NCBI GenBank assembly: GCA_019637645.1
Contig: JAHBVH010000006.1
Location: 1 to 64,000 of the forward strand
Direction: 5' to 3'
Length of the DNA stretch: 64,000 nt
Source of the DNA: Caldilineaceae bacterium
Lineage (GTDB): Bacteria > Chloroflexota > Anaerolineae > Caldilineales > Caldilineaceae
Shown here piece after piece: positions 8,642-17,937 of this stretch (positions are counted from its first letter, which is position 1; each line of letters begins with the position of its first letter). Position numbers and translations under genes: made by a program. The notes below the pieces were generated by a model. The model saw only the letters and a list, made by a program, of their open reading frames with translations, did no database searches and was not told the origin of the DNA.

Positions 8642-9907
8642 ATGTTGCGTGTATTGCGCATTCTTTCCCCCTACTTGCTGATGCTGACCCTGGTGATGAT
8701 CGTCGGCTTCGCCACCTATCGCTGGACGGCATTGGGCCAGGAAGCGGCCCGCCAACCAGAGGGCGCACCAGCAGCCACGGCAGCAATGCTCTATATGCCC
8801 TATGTATCCAACGACTACAACCCACGCTTAGCACCCAGGATTGGCTATGGCACTTCGATCATTCCGATGACACAAATCGGCAATGTGCGGCAGTTAAATG
8901 CTGGCTGGTATGTCGATTGGGGGGTTACGACTAATCCTGTTCGCCCCAGTGGAATGGAATATATGCCCATGGTGCGTGTCCACCAAAAGTTGGACTGCCC
9001 CTTTGGCACCACCGCGGATCGCAAGATCTGCCCTTATCAGGATGCCTATGAATATTCGCCAGAAGCCAGCGTGATTCAGGCTTTTGCCCAAGCAAATCCA
9101 GGTAGCACCTGGCTGTTGGGCAATGAAATGGACCGCTTGGATTGGCCCGGTGGGCGGCAAGATGAGATTTTGCCAACCCTTTACCCCAAGTTCTACAAAG
9201 AGGTATATGATCTCATCAAAGCCGCCGATCCCACCGCCAAAGTGGCCATTGGCGGGGTGATTCAGCCCACCCAATTACGGCTTAAGTATCTCACCACCAT
9301 CTGGGACACGTACAAACAACTCTATGGCGTTGAGATGCCCGTTGATGTGTGGAATGTCCACAATTTCATCAATGCCGAGTTCTGCCACTACGAAAGCGGG
9401 AAATTGGTCTGCTATGGCTCTGGGGTGCCACCAGGCGCGACCGTGCTCGAAGGGGCCTATTATGGGGAAGATTGGCAGCACATTAATCGGAATGTCTTTG
9501 ACAAACAGATACGCAATATGCGCCAATGGATGAAAGAACGGGGCCAACAACAAAAACCGCTCATCGTCACCGAATATGGGGTACTCTATACCGCCATCCC
9601 CTGTTCCAAACCAAATTCGAGCGGTGGATGCGACGATCCGAACTGGGTGGACCTGAGTGATCCACAAGTCATCCATGATTTTATGCTCTGGACCTTTGAC
9701 TACTTTGCGGATACCAGCGACTGTACAATAGGCTATGAAGCCGATGGTTGTCGCCTTGTCCAACGCTGGGCGTGGTTCTCGCTCGAAGATGTAGGCTGGA
9801 ATTTCAATGCCCATGGCGCGCTGTTTGATCGCAATACGGGTCAACCGACGACCGCTGGTGAACTCTATCGCCAATATACGTTAGACAATTATAGCAAACT
9901 CCAGTAA
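8642..9907 (+). CDS. Membrane-anchored glycosidase-like (clan A TIM-barrel) protein, copy 2
   Basis: This 421-residue paralogue of the preceding gene starts at the ATG at 8642, preceded by AAGAAGGAG with 9-nt spacing. One N-terminal membrane helix (about 8-26) is followed by a linker with LYMPYV and the domain starting PRIGYGT. The putative catalytic pair is conserved: Asn161-Glu162 in LLGNEMDR and Glu311 in VTEYGVLY. Whole blocks are identical between the copies, for example MRQWMKERGQQQKPLIV and IGGVIQPT, so the pair arose by tandem duplication. Copy 2 has extra cysteines around residues 248-257 and a different loop before the second glutamate, suggesting altered specificity. Its role is inferred from context as glycan processing outside the membrane. 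Confidence 0.65.
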   Translation: MLRVLRILSPYLLMLTLVMIVGFATYRWTALGQEAARQPEGAPAATAAMLYMPYVSNDYNPRLAPRIGYGTSIIPMTQIGNVRQLNAGWYVDWGVTTNPVRPSGMEYMPMVRVHQKLDCPFGTTADRKICPYQDAYEYSPEASVIQAFAQANPGSTWLLGNEMDRLDWPGGRQDEILPTLYPKFYKEVYDLIKAADPTAKVAIGGVIQPTQLRLKYLTTIWDTYKQLYGVEMPVDVWNVHNFINAEFCHYESGKLVCYGSGVPPGATVLEGAYYGEDWQHINRNVFDKQIRNMRQWMKERGQQQKPLIVTEYGVLYTAIPCSKPNSSGGCDDPNWVDLSDPQVIHDFMLWTFDYFADTSDCTIGYEADGCRLVQRWAWFSLEDVGWNFNAHGALFDRNTGQPTTAGELYRQYTLDNYSKLQ

Positions 9908-9930
9908 GTTCAGGAGTTACGTAAGTACCA

Positions 9931-9961
9931 GACCTGTCAGGTTTTGCAAACCTGACAGGTC
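9931..9961. repeat. Dispersed palindromic element, 13-14 bp arms
   Basis: Perfect inverted arms ACCTGTCAGGTTT (9932-9944) and AAACCTGACAGGT (9948-9960) flank a TGC centre, with one more G/C pair outside. CAGGAGTTACG precedes it at 9911-9921, the outer motif seen with other copies. It lies between the second glycosidase-like gene and wzm and could also act as a weak terminator. It is almost identical in its core to the element at 62719-62751. Confidence 0.85.
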
Positions 9962-10020
9962 GCACGGGCAAGCCTACCCGCCAAGCGCCCGCTGCCCTTG
10001 TCTAATACCCTTGTCTACCG

Positions 10021-10926
10021 ATGACCTTCCCCCCAATCCCTTGCCAATACATAGATGGATATAGTGCCATGAAGGCTGCCGCTTTCTCGATGACGCCCAA
10101 ACCCAATCCCAGCACCAATCTGTGGCTACGGCTACGCGAATTATTCTACTACCGCGAACTGATTTTCAACTTAGCCCTGCGTGAACTAAAAGGGCGCTAT
10201 AAAAATACGGTCCTTGGCTTTTTCTGGAGCCTCCTTAACCCGCTGGGTATGATGTTGGTCTTTACGGCAGTTTTTACGGTTTTCATGCGCAGTAGCGTGG
10301 AAAATTTCCCCATTTACGCCCTCTGTGGCCTCCTGCCGTGGAATTACTTTTCCGCCGCGGTCATGGGCAGTGTGAATGCCATTGTCAGCAACGCCAACTT
10401 GGTGACCAAGGTCTATTTCCCGCGGGAAGTGCTCCCTATTGCCACGGTGTTAGCCAATTTATTCAACTTTCTGTTAACATTAATCGTGCTCTTTGCCGCT
10501 CTAGCCATTGCGCGGACGCCTCTCAGCCCCTGGCTTTGGCTACTGCCCGTTGTGATTTTGATCCAAACTGTCTTTATTTTGGGGCTCGCCTTTATTTTAA
10601 GCACGCTCAATGTCTTCTATCGTGATACGCTCATGGTCATGGATGTGGCAATGTTGGCTTGGTTCTTTCTAACACCAATCTTTTACCCGCTAGAGGATCT
10701 GCCCCGCAGCTATCCCATTGCTGGCTATGACATTGATATTCACCGGACCATGTACATCCTCAATCCCATGGCGTCGATCATCAACACCTACCGCGATCTC
10801 CTCTACCGTGGCTACCGAACCGATTTTGATTTTTTTGCGCGCACAGCATTGACCGCCTTTTTGGTCTTGATTGTCGGCTATTGGTTCTTCTGCCGCTACA
10901 GCAAGCGTTTTGGCGAAGAGGTATAA
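10021..10926 (+). CDS. ABC-2 type polysaccharide exporter permease (Wzm-like)
   Basis: This 301-residue membrane protein is the permease of a polysaccharide/polyol-phosphate ABC exporter. The N-terminal amphipathic stretch LALRELKGRYKNTVLGFFWS is the classic signature ahead of the first helix, followed by six membrane spans and a C-terminal segment typical of Wzm/TagG. It would form the channel through which a finished lipid-linked glycan is pushed across the cytoplasmic membrane. The next gene, 1 bp after its stop, encodes the ATPase. The ATG at 10069 is an alternative start giving a shorter, equally complete protein. Confidence 0.9.
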   Translation: MTFPPIPCQYIDGYSAMKAAAFSMTPKPNPSTNLWLRLRELFYYRELIFNLALRELKGRYKNTVLGFFWSLLNPLGMMLVFTAVFTVFMRSSVENFPIYALCGLLPWNYFSAAVMGSVNAIVSNANLVTKVYFPREVLPIATVLANLFNFLLTLIVLFAALAIARTPLSPWLWLLPVVILIQTVFILGLAFILSTLNVFYRDTLMVMDVAMLAWFFLTPIFYPLEDLPRSYPIAGYDIDIHRTMYILNPMASIINTYRDLLYRGYRTDFDFFARTALTAFLVLIVGYWFFCRYSKRFGEEV

Positions 10927-10927
10927 G

Positions 10928-12277
10928 ATGAGTAGTGCACAGCCGGGCCAGCCGCTCATTCGCTTTACCCAAGTCTCCAAGAAATTTCGCCTCAACCGCC
11001 AAAAGACGCGCACCATCTTTGATCTCTTCCGCCGCATGGTCCGCCAAGGCGCTACCGAAGAATTCTTCTGGCCGCTCCAAGCGGTCAGCTTTGCATTACA
11101 TGGCGGAGTTACGATTGGGGTCATTGGCGAAAATGGGTCGGGCAAAAGCACCCTGCTCAAATTGATCAGCCGGATCTTAGAACCCACCAGTGGACAGGTC
11201 GAAATCAATGGCCGGGTCTCGGCGCTGCTCGAACTGGGCGCTGGCTTTCACCATGAACTGACAGGGCGCGAGAATATCTATCTCCACGCCTCCCTCTTGG
11301 GGCTGCAACAAAGCAAGATCGATACTGTGCTGGATGATATTATTGCCTTTGCCGACATCGGCCCGTTTATTGATACACCTGTAAAACACTATTCATCGGG
11401 CATGTACGCGCGGTTGGGCTTTGCCATTGCTATCCATGTCGAGCCCGACATCCTGCTCGTCGATGAAGTGCTAGCCGTCGGCGATGAAAGCTTCCAACGG
11501 CGCTGTCTCGATGCCATCCAGCGGCTACAGGCCCGTGGCGTGGCGATTCTGCTCGTCTCGCACAGCCTCAGCCAGGTCTTAGATCTGTGCGATCAATGTC
11601 TGTGGCTCGACAATGGTCAATTGATGGCGATGGGTGAAACTCGAATGGTCATACGGCGCTATCTGGATGCCGTCGACGAAGCCATGGCCCAACGCTTGCT
11701 TGATGAAAATAGCCGCCGCTTGTTAAATGACCAGGAACAGGCCGACCAAGCAGCCCTCCAGCCACCGCGCCGGTGGGGCAATGGCCCGCTGCGGATTGAC
11801 CAAGTTCAGATGTATAACGCCGCGCAGAATCCGGTTTGGTCCTTCGCCCCGCTGGCAACCATTTCTATCAAGCTCACCTACACGGCGGAGCAACCGGTTG
11901 CCGAGCCCATCTTTAGCGTGCTGATCCACAAACTGGATGGCTACTATCTCTGGGCCAGTAATACGCTCGACCACCCCGTTGGTCCCATTACACAAGCAGG
12001 CAGTGGCGAGCTCACCGTTTGCGTTGAGGCGCTGGCCCTCACCGCCGGTCGCTATTATCTGTCGGCGGCGGCCTATTGTGAGCCCGATCCGCCCTATTGG
12101 CAAAGCCCCAGCGATTTTCACGAGCAGCTTTACGAATTTCAAATCGTTTCCGCGGATGAGATCCATGGCGATGTGGTCATGCCCAGCCAGTGGCGGCATC
12201 GTGCCCCTGCCGATGCCCTAACGCGACCTGCGCCAGCCAACCCACAACCTCAGTCAACTACGGTTTCGCCATCATGA
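10928..12277 (+). CDS. ABC polysaccharide exporter ATPase with C-terminal Wzt domain
   Basis: The 449-residue ATPase starts at ATG 10928, one base after the permease stop. Walker A is GENGSGKST (67-75), the signature is the family-typical YSSGMYARL (155-163), and Walker B is ILLVDE (175-180) followed by the AVGD loop. The first 240 residues resemble TagH/Wzt. Residues from about 270 to 425 form an added beta-rich domain starting WGNGPLRIDQV. In E. coli O9a and related systems this Wzt C-domain binds the capped non-reducing end of the O-antigen, so a terminally modified substrate is expected. It overlaps the downstream methyltransferase by 4 bp (ATGA), which fits that idea. Confidence 0.9.
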   Translation: MSSAQPGQPLIRFTQVSKKFRLNRQKTRTIFDLFRRMVRQGATEEFFWPLQAVSFALHGGVTIGVIGENGSGKSTLLKLISRILEPTSGQVEINGRVSALLELGAGFHHELTGRENIYLHASLLGLQQSKIDTVLDDIIAFADIGPFIDTPVKHYSSGMYARLGFAIAIHVEPDILLVDEVLAVGDESFQRRCLDAIQRLQARGVAILLVSHSLSQVLDLCDQCLWLDNGQLMAMGETRMVIRRYLDAVDEAMAQRLLDENSRRLLNDQEQADQAALQPPRRWGNGPLRIDQVQMYNAAQNPVWSFAPLATISIKLTYTAEQPVAEPIFSVLIHKLDGYYLWASNTLDHPVGPITQAGSGELTVCVEALALTAGRYYLSAAAYCEPDPPYWQSPSDFHEQLYEFQIVSADEIHGDVVMPSQWRHRAPADALTRPAPANPQPQSTTVSPS

Positions 12278-13248
12278 CACAACTTGACTTAGAACATCGT
12301 TATTATGAATATCTCTACAGCAAAGGCTACAGCAGCAATGAAGCCCTGCAACAGGTCCTCCGTTGGTACCTGCGCTACTTCCAGGGCTTTCATCGTGTCC
12401 TCGACATTGGCTGTGGCAATGGCGAATTTCTCCGGCTGCTCCAAGAAGCGGGCCACGAAGCCGTCGGCGTCGATATTGATCCAGCCATGGTTGCCCAATG
12501 CCAAGCCCAAGGATTAACGGCCTATACAGCCGATGTACTCATTTGGCTGCCCACCCAAGCCGGTCAATATGATGCCATCTTTTCGTCCAATGTGATTGAA
12601 CATTTGGATGCCAAAACCGTGCTGGCCGTTGTGGAGCAAGCCTACCAGGCCCTACGACCGGGCGGCTTCCTCTTGCTCGGCACCCCCAATCCCGAATCGG
12701 CCATTGTCCAGTTTCATGAATATTGGCGCGATCCAACCCATGTCCGCCTCTATAGCCGCCAATTGTTAGAATTTTTTCTCCACAGCAGTGGCTTTACCGA
12801 GGTACAGAGCGATGTCAATCGCGAAACCCATTGGGAAGGCATCGATGAGCAGTTACAAAGTTTGCAAGCCGTGCCCAGCAACAATCAGACGGACGCACCG
12901 ACGCGCCAGCACCATCGCGTAGCGGAACTGCATCCCCTGCCACCGCCCCCCGGCCCACAAGCCGCTTGGGGAGAACGGGCGCGATATCGGCTGCTCCACT
13001 TCGTCTTTCAAAAATTTCTAGAGCCATACCTTGCCTTGGTCCGCCTCGATCTAGAACATCACCGGCAACATATTGTACAATTAGAAGAACAGGTTGCTTG
13101 GTTGCAGGAACGGCTCACCACCCTCCACGGCGAAACGCTCCGCCACCAGCAGCAGATCCAACAACTTGGTCATAGTGCCCGCTTTCTCTATCCCGCGCGC
13201 GAAATCTTTGTCTATGGCTATAAACCGACCGATCAACCCCTTGGCTAG
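12274..13248 (+). CDS. SAM methyltransferase with C-terminal coiled coil (putative chain terminator)
   Basis: The 324-residue protein starts at the ATG overlapping the wzt stop. Residues 1-180 form a class I methyltransferase: motif I is VLDIGCGNGEF (42-52), the acidic loop VGVDID ends at 69, and motif IV-like SSNVIEH lies at 104-110. A Pro/Gln-rich linker (about 195-232) leads to a heptad-rich coiled coil at about 255-298 (LEEQVAWLQERL and following). The arrangement recalls WbdD of E. coli O8/O9a, whose methyltransferase caps the glycan and whose coiled coil sets chain length. No kinase domain is present here. The parallel is inference from order and architecture, not sequence identity. Confidence 0.75.
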   Translation: MTQLDLEHRYYEYLYSKGYSSNEALQQVLRWYLRYFQGFHRVLDIGCGNGEFLRLLQEAGHEAVGVDIDPAMVAQCQAQGLTAYTADVLIWLPTQAGQYDAIFSSNVIEHLDAKTVLAVVEQAYQALRPGGFLLLGTPNPESAIVQFHEYWRDPTHVRLYSRQLLEFFLHSSGFTEVQSDVNRETHWEGIDEQLQSLQAVPSNNQTDAPTRQHHRVAELHPLPPPPGPQAAWGERARYRLLHFVFQKFLEPYLALVRLDLEHHRQHIVQLEEQVAWLQERLTTLHGETLRHQQQIQQLGHSARFLYPAREIFVYGYKPTDQPLG

Positions 13249-13265
13249 AAACAGGAGTTTGTTGC

Positions 13266-14519
13266 TTGCGTGTTGCAGTGGTTACACCCTATTTGCCTTG
13301 GCCGGCGGACACCGGTGGCAAGCTGCGTTCCTATTATTTGTTGCGCGGCTTAGCCCAAACAGCAGAGGTCGATCTCTATACCGTCTGCTATGGCACACCG
13401 CCACCAGTGGATGGCCTCAGCGCCTTTTGTCGCGCGGTGGATGTGACGGTGCTGCAGCCACCAGCCGTGCGCTGGCCCCAATGGCAGGCTCTGACCCAAC
13501 GCCTGCCGCGCTCGGTCACCCATTTTCGCACTGATGCCAGCATGGCAACCATTCGACAAAAATTGATGGCACCCTATGACTGTCTCATTGCCGATGAAGT
13601 TTCTATGGCCCCCTATGTGCTCGCTCTCCCCGGCCATGGACAGACCGCCACCTTAGTCCTGCGCCAGAAGATCGACTATCTGCACTATGCCGAAGTCGCG
13701 GCACACCGCCCGTGGAATTTCGCTAAATTGCTCGATTGGCAGGAGGCGCGGCGGCTCAAGCAGTTTGAATTTGCCACCATGCCCCGCTTTGATGGTGCCG
13801 TGGTCTGTTCGACCGAAGACGCCGCGGTCGTTGCCCAGCAGGGCCCCCACCTCGCCATCGATATTATTGTCAACGGGGCCGATACCGCCTATTTCGTCCC
13901 CATGCGCCAACCCGATCCCGACCCGACCTTGCTCTTGATCGGAACCATGCACTACTACCCAAACATTGACGCGGCCTTGCACTTTTTCCAGACCATGCAT
14001 GGCCCCCTACGCCAGGCTATTCCCCAGCTCAAGGTCTTGATCGTCGGCCATCAACCCCCGCCCGAGATTCAGGCACTAGCCGCGCTCCCCGGCGTCACCG
14101 TGACGGGAAGTGTGCCAGATGTACGCCCCTATCTGGCGCGCAGTTGGGCCTTGGCTGTGCCGCTACGCCTCGGTGGTGGTACGCGCCTTAAGATTGTCGA
14201 AGCCATGGCCTCAGGCGTGCCCGTCGTCTCGACCACCGTGGGTGCCCAGGGGCTAGACGCCACCGATGGGCAGCAGCTTCTCATCGCCGATACGCCCGAA
14301 GCGTTTGTCAACCAAACCGTGCGACTGTTGCGCGACGCCGCCCTACGCAACCAGCTTGCCCAACAGGGCCAGGCTTTGGTCGCCGCCCACTATAGTTGGC
14401 AAGGACAGGGCCGTCGCTTTGCCGAGTTTTGTGCGCAAATGCAACAAATAAAGCAGGCACGCCCTACTGAGGAAAATCAACCCCGGACGCCAGCCCGCGC
14501 GGCGACCGACGCACGCTAG
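13266..14519 (+). CDS. GT4-family glycosyltransferase
   Basis: This 417-residue GT-B enzyme starts at TTG 13266, supported by AGGAG at 13253-13257 with 8-nt spacing and by the usual N-terminal strand MRVAVVTPYLPWPADTGGK. The C-domain has LLLIGTMHYYPNIDAALHFF and the donor-binding stretch LRLGGGTRLKIVEAMASGVP, containing the conserved K-x2-E-A-M-A. It resembles the sugar transferases found in exopolysaccharide gene clusters. It sits 17 bp after the coiled-coil methyltransferase and 13 bp before another GT4 gene, so it belongs to the exporter operon. The sugar transferred cannot be read from the sequence. Confidence 0.85.
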   Translation: MRVAVVTPYLPWPADTGGKLRSYYLLRGLAQTAEVDLYTVCYGTPPPVDGLSAFCRAVDVTVLQPPAVRWPQWQALTQRLPRSVTHFRTDASMATIRQKLMAPYDCLIADEVSMAPYVLALPGHGQTATLVLRQKIDYLHYAEVAAHRPWNFAKLLDWQEARRLKQFEFATMPRFDGAVVCSTEDAAVVAQQGPHLAIDIIVNGADTAYFVPMRQPDPDPTLLLIGTMHYYPNIDAALHFFQTMHGPLRQAIPQLKVLIVGHQPPPEIQALAALPGVTVTGSVPDVRPYLARSWALAVPLRLGGGTRLKIVEAMASGVPVVSTTVGAQGLDATDGQQLLIADTPEAFVNQTVRLLRDAALRNQLAQQGQALVAAHYSWQGQGRRFAEFCAQMQQIKQARPTEENQPRTPARAATDAR

Positions 14520-14532
14520 CCAGAACTGACGC

Positions 14533-15813
14533 ATGAATGCTCCTTTGACCATTGCCCTTATTGTCAATCTATATCCGCCCTATATTGTGGGTGGCAATGA
14601 AATCTTGGCGCGCGACGTGGCCGAAGGGCTACGCCAGCGCGGCCACACCGTTCATATTCTCACCGGCCAAGGCGCGCAACTGCCCCAAGATGGCTTCACC
14701 CACCAAGCGTTGGCAATTGATTTGGATCGCAAAGCCGACATTTTTTTAGGCGGCCTGCCCTTGACCATGGGCCGAGTCTGGCGTTGGCACCTCTATAATC
14801 ACCAGAGCTACGTAGGCGTCCAACGCACCTTGGCCCAACTACAGCCGGATCTCGTCATCGCCTGGAATCTCTACATGGCCTCGGCTGCGCCCCTGATGGC
14901 CGCCCGCCGCTTCCCCTTTCCGCTGATCGCGCACCCAGCCGACAAGTGGTTATTGTATAGCCTGCACGATATCGGCCAGTTGATCCCGGCCAACAACCGT
15001 AAACAGCGCTTGGCCCTACGGATGCTCAAGGCGGTCGTCCAACCTTTCTTGCGGTGGCGAGCCCGTCCAGAGTACATTTTGGCGGTCTCGGAATTTATTC
15101 GCACCCTGCATCGCCAAGCCGGGTATGCCGCGGCGCAGAGCCGAGCCACCTATCTCGGCGTCCATACCCACCGTTTCCCCTACCAAGCCCATGCCTTCCC
15201 TGGGCCGCGGCGGTGGCGACTGATCTTTGCGGGGCAACTATGGGCGGGCAAAGGTCCCCAAGTGGCCATTGAAGCCATTCACCGGCTGCGTCAACAGCCC
15301 GATCTACCGGCGGTCGAATTGAATATCTATGGTGGCGGCGCGCCTAATTTTATTGAATATCTAGCGCGCCTGATCCAGGAACATGGCCTTGAAGATCAGG
15401 TGTTTCTCCGTGGCTTTGCCGCGCAAAGCGAATTGGCGCAGGCTTTTCATGACCATGATCTTTTTCTCTTCTGTTCCATCTGGGATGAACCTTTTTCCGG
15501 TGGGCTGCTCGAAGCAATGGGCAGCGGTCTCCCCACCATTGCCACCACCGCCGGGGGCACGCCAGAAGCCATCCGCCAGGAAGAAAACGGCTTGGTAGTA
15601 CCACCGGACGATCCACAGGCCCTCGCCGAGGCAATTGCCCGCTTGATGCGCGACCCCGAACTGTACCAACGGGTTGGTCGCCAAGCCGCCGCCGAAGTCC
15701 AAGCACGGTGGAGCTTTGCTGCCTATCTCGACCGGCTGGAAGAGGTCTATCAAGCCATTGTACATGGGCATCGGCCTGATGCGCCGATTACCCTTGCCCA
15801 GGAGCGTGAGTAA
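14533..15813 (+). CDS. GT4-family glycosyltransferase
   Basis: The 426-residue GT-B enzyme has the N-terminal acceptor loop NLYPPYIVGGNEILARDVAEG, and the C-domain opens with RLIFAGQLWAGKGPQVAIEA. The catalytic donor-binding region is IWDEPFSGGLLEAMGSGLPT, a canonical E-P-x2-G-x3-E-A-M arrangement. It probably adds a hexose to a lipid-linked intermediate on the cytoplasmic side. Its stop codon overlaps the next start as TAATG, indicating coupled translation with the GT-C membrane protein. Confidence 0.9.
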   Translation: MNAPLTIALIVNLYPPYIVGGNEILARDVAEGLRQRGHTVHILTGQGAQLPQDGFTHQALAIDLDRKADIFLGGLPLTMGRVWRWHLYNHQSYVGVQRTLAQLQPDLVIAWNLYMASAAPLMAARRFPFPLIAHPADKWLLYSLHDIGQLIPANNRKQRLALRMLKAVVQPFLRWRARPEYILAVSEFIRTLHRQAGYAAAQSRATYLGVHTHRFPYQAHAFPGPRRWRLIFAGQLWAGKGPQVAIEAIHRLRQQPDLPAVELNIYGGGAPNFIEYLARLIQEHGLEDQVFLRGFAAQSELAQAFHDHDLFLFCSIWDEPFSGGLLEAMGSGLPTIATTAGGTPEAIRQEENGLVVPPDDPQALAEAIARLMRDPELYQRVGRQAAAEVQARWSFAAYLDRLEEVYQAIVHGHRPDAPITLAQERE

Positions 15814-17810
15814 TGCACAAAAGCTTTGCATGGCAGCCAGGCCCGGTGGCGGTCTACGCGCTGCTCTTAGTCACTTGGCTGCTGATTGGGCTAGCGTACC
15901 TTGGTTGGTTTCAGGCTGGGCTGGTGGTTGTGCCGCTGCTTTTGGTTGCACTGGTCGCTAGTCTCTTCGTTTGGTGGCAGCAGCCAGCGATCGATCGCTG
16001 GATCATGGTTGGGATCGCCGTGGTGGGGTTGTTGCTCTATACGCCACCGGCAGAACATATACCCCTCTTTGGCGACGCCGCCATCTACACCAACGAGGCG
16101 GCCTACTTGGTCCGTACTGGTGGCATTCGCGGCACCTACGAACCACTGGCCGCGCTCTCCCCCGCATTGCGCGAGCCCTTCTATGTTGCGAGTACAGAAC
16201 AATTTCCGAACTGGCGCATTCGCTGGGCAGTCCAATCCTATGAAGGCATGCTCTATGGCGGTTATTATCTGACCGATCTCGTCGGGCCAACGCTCCAGGT
16301 CAGTCGCCTGCCCCTGGGCGAAGTGTGGTTGGCACTCTGGATCAAACTGGTCGGCATTGAGGGTGCGCTCTACAATACACCCATCTGGAGCATCGGCGCG
16401 TTGCTCCTGCTCTATCTGACTGCCCGCCAGTTTGTGCAGCGCCCCCTTGCGCTGTGGGCCACGGTGCTGCTCGCGGTGAGCTATCCCCAGATCTACTTCT
16501 CTCGTGCGCCTTATTCAGAGATTCCTGGACAATTCTGGATGGTGCTCGGCTTTTATTTTGCGCTGCGCTGGCTCACCGAACGCAAGCCATGGCAATTTGT
16601 CACCTTGCTGCTCTGTTGGACGACCACTTGGGCAGGCCGGATCGACGCGCTCTTGCTGCTGGGTGCGATTGGCATCCTCTGCTTGATCGCGGCGACCGCG
16701 CGCGACAAACGGAGCTTGGGTTGGGCGGCAGCGGTGTTGCCCCTCTGTGCGGGTTTCGTTCTGCTTTCAGCCAACCGCCCCTATATTGGGGCCACCTATG
16801 AATTGATCGCCCTGCGTTGGTCTTGGTTCGGCTTGGCGCTGGTTGGGCTGGGGCTGGCGCTACCGGTAGCCATCCTCCTATTTTGGTGGCAAGGGAGCTT
16901 CTTCCAGCGCTGGCTGCAACGATTGGCCCCCCTGCTGCAGTGGCTGGCTTTTGCCGGTTGTACCTTTGTCATTGGCTGGTCCACCTTGCCCAATCCCCTG
17001 CGCGATGCATCAGTCACCCGTAGCTTTCAAGAGATCCCGTGGTTCAGCAGCGCTTATCTGACGCCCCTTTTCTACTGGCTGGTCTGGGCCGGGATCGGGC
17101 TACTCTTTTGGCGTGGTTATCGCCTCAAAGAGTTTTTCCTGCTGACGACGACGCTACTGCTGGGTGCGCTGCTCTTCCACAATTATACTTCTGCCCAGGT
17201 CTATCCCGTCTCCATGCGGCGCTTGCTTAGCGACCTGTGGCCGCTCATGACCATTGTTGCCGCCCTCGCGCTGCGTGAAGTAGGCGCGCTTGGGCAGCGC
17301 CGTGAACCGAGCGAGCCTTGGCGCAACGGCGGCTGGTACGCGGCTGGTGCGCTGGGTATCGTGGCGCTGGGCTGGATGTTGTGGCTCAGCTGGCCGCTGT
17401 TGCCCCAACGGGAAGCCAAGGGCAGCCTGGCCTTTGTGGAGCAGCTCCACGCCGATCTACCTGCCCAAAGTGTCTTCTTCTTTGAAAACCAGGATGAGGA
17501 CTCGTGGATCGGTTGGCTGGCCGCACCGCTCTACTCATTCTATGGAGATTGGGCGCTTCGCCTGGATAGCGATGAACCCGATCGTGATCAATTAGCGCAA
17601 GCCGTGGCGGAATTTAGGCAAGGTGGGCGCACGGTTTATCTGGTCAGCCAACATAACCCGCCCCCGGCAACGCTATTGCCCACCGGCTATACGGCGATCT
17701 TAACCATGGAACGCGTCTGGCAATCCACCCTCATCGGCCAAACGCGTGCGCCCTATCCACCGCCCTATTGGGAATTTGCGCATCCGGTTTATCTCTTCCG
17801 TTTGGAGTGA
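15813..17810 (+). CDS. GT-C type membrane glycosyltransferase (PMT/ArnT-like)
   Basis: This 665-residue protein has about a dozen hydrophobic helices and a large loop after the first pair, starting near HIPLFGDAAIYTNEAAYLVR, whose acidic residues sit where GT-C enzymes place their catalytic aspartate. A C-terminal soluble segment of about 130 residues (from QREAKGSLAFVEQL) lies outside. Such enzymes use polyprenyl-phosphate sugars on the outer face of the membrane. The start overlaps the upstream GT4 stop. Specific family and acceptor are not determined; an alternative is an O-antigen ligase-like role, but no Wzy/WaaL motif is seen. Confidence 0.7.
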   Translation: MHKSFAWQPGPVAVYALLLVTWLLIGLAYLGWFQAGLVVVPLLLVALVASLFVWWQQPAIDRWIMVGIAVVGLLLYTPPAEHIPLFGDAAIYTNEAAYLVRTGGIRGTYEPLAALSPALREPFYVASTEQFPNWRIRWAVQSYEGMLYGGYYLTDLVGPTLQVSRLPLGEVWLALWIKLVGIEGALYNTPIWSIGALLLLYLTARQFVQRPLALWATVLLAVSYPQIYFSRAPYSEIPGQFWMVLGFYFALRWLTERKPWQFVTLLLCWTTTWAGRIDALLLLGAIGILCLIAATARDKRSLGWAAAVLPLCAGFVLLSANRPYIGATYELIALRWSWFGLALVGLGLALPVAILLFWWQGSFFQRWLQRLAPLLQWLAFAGCTFVIGWSTLPNPLRDASVTRSFQEIPWFSSAYLTPLFYWLVWAGIGLLFWRGYRLKEFFLLTTTLLLGALLFHNYTSAQVYPVSMRRLLSDLWPLMTIVAALALREVGALGQRREPSEPWRNGGWYAAGALGIVALGWMLWLSWPLLPQREAKGSLAFVEQLHADLPAQSVFFFENQDEDSWIGWLAAPLYSFYGDWALRLDSDEPDRDQLAQAVAEFRQGGRTVYLVSQHNPPPATLLPTGYTAILTMERVWQSTLIGQTRAPYPPPYWEFAHPVYLFRLE

Positions 17811-17937
17811 TGCTAGCTATTTGAGAAGCAAGCCAAGCCCCGCGATAGCGTGAGAGGGAATCTGACAGCGCGTCCGCGGCAGCTTTGCAGCCCATAGCAG
17901 ATGCGCCAACCGTTGTGCAAAAGGAGGGAAATCTATT

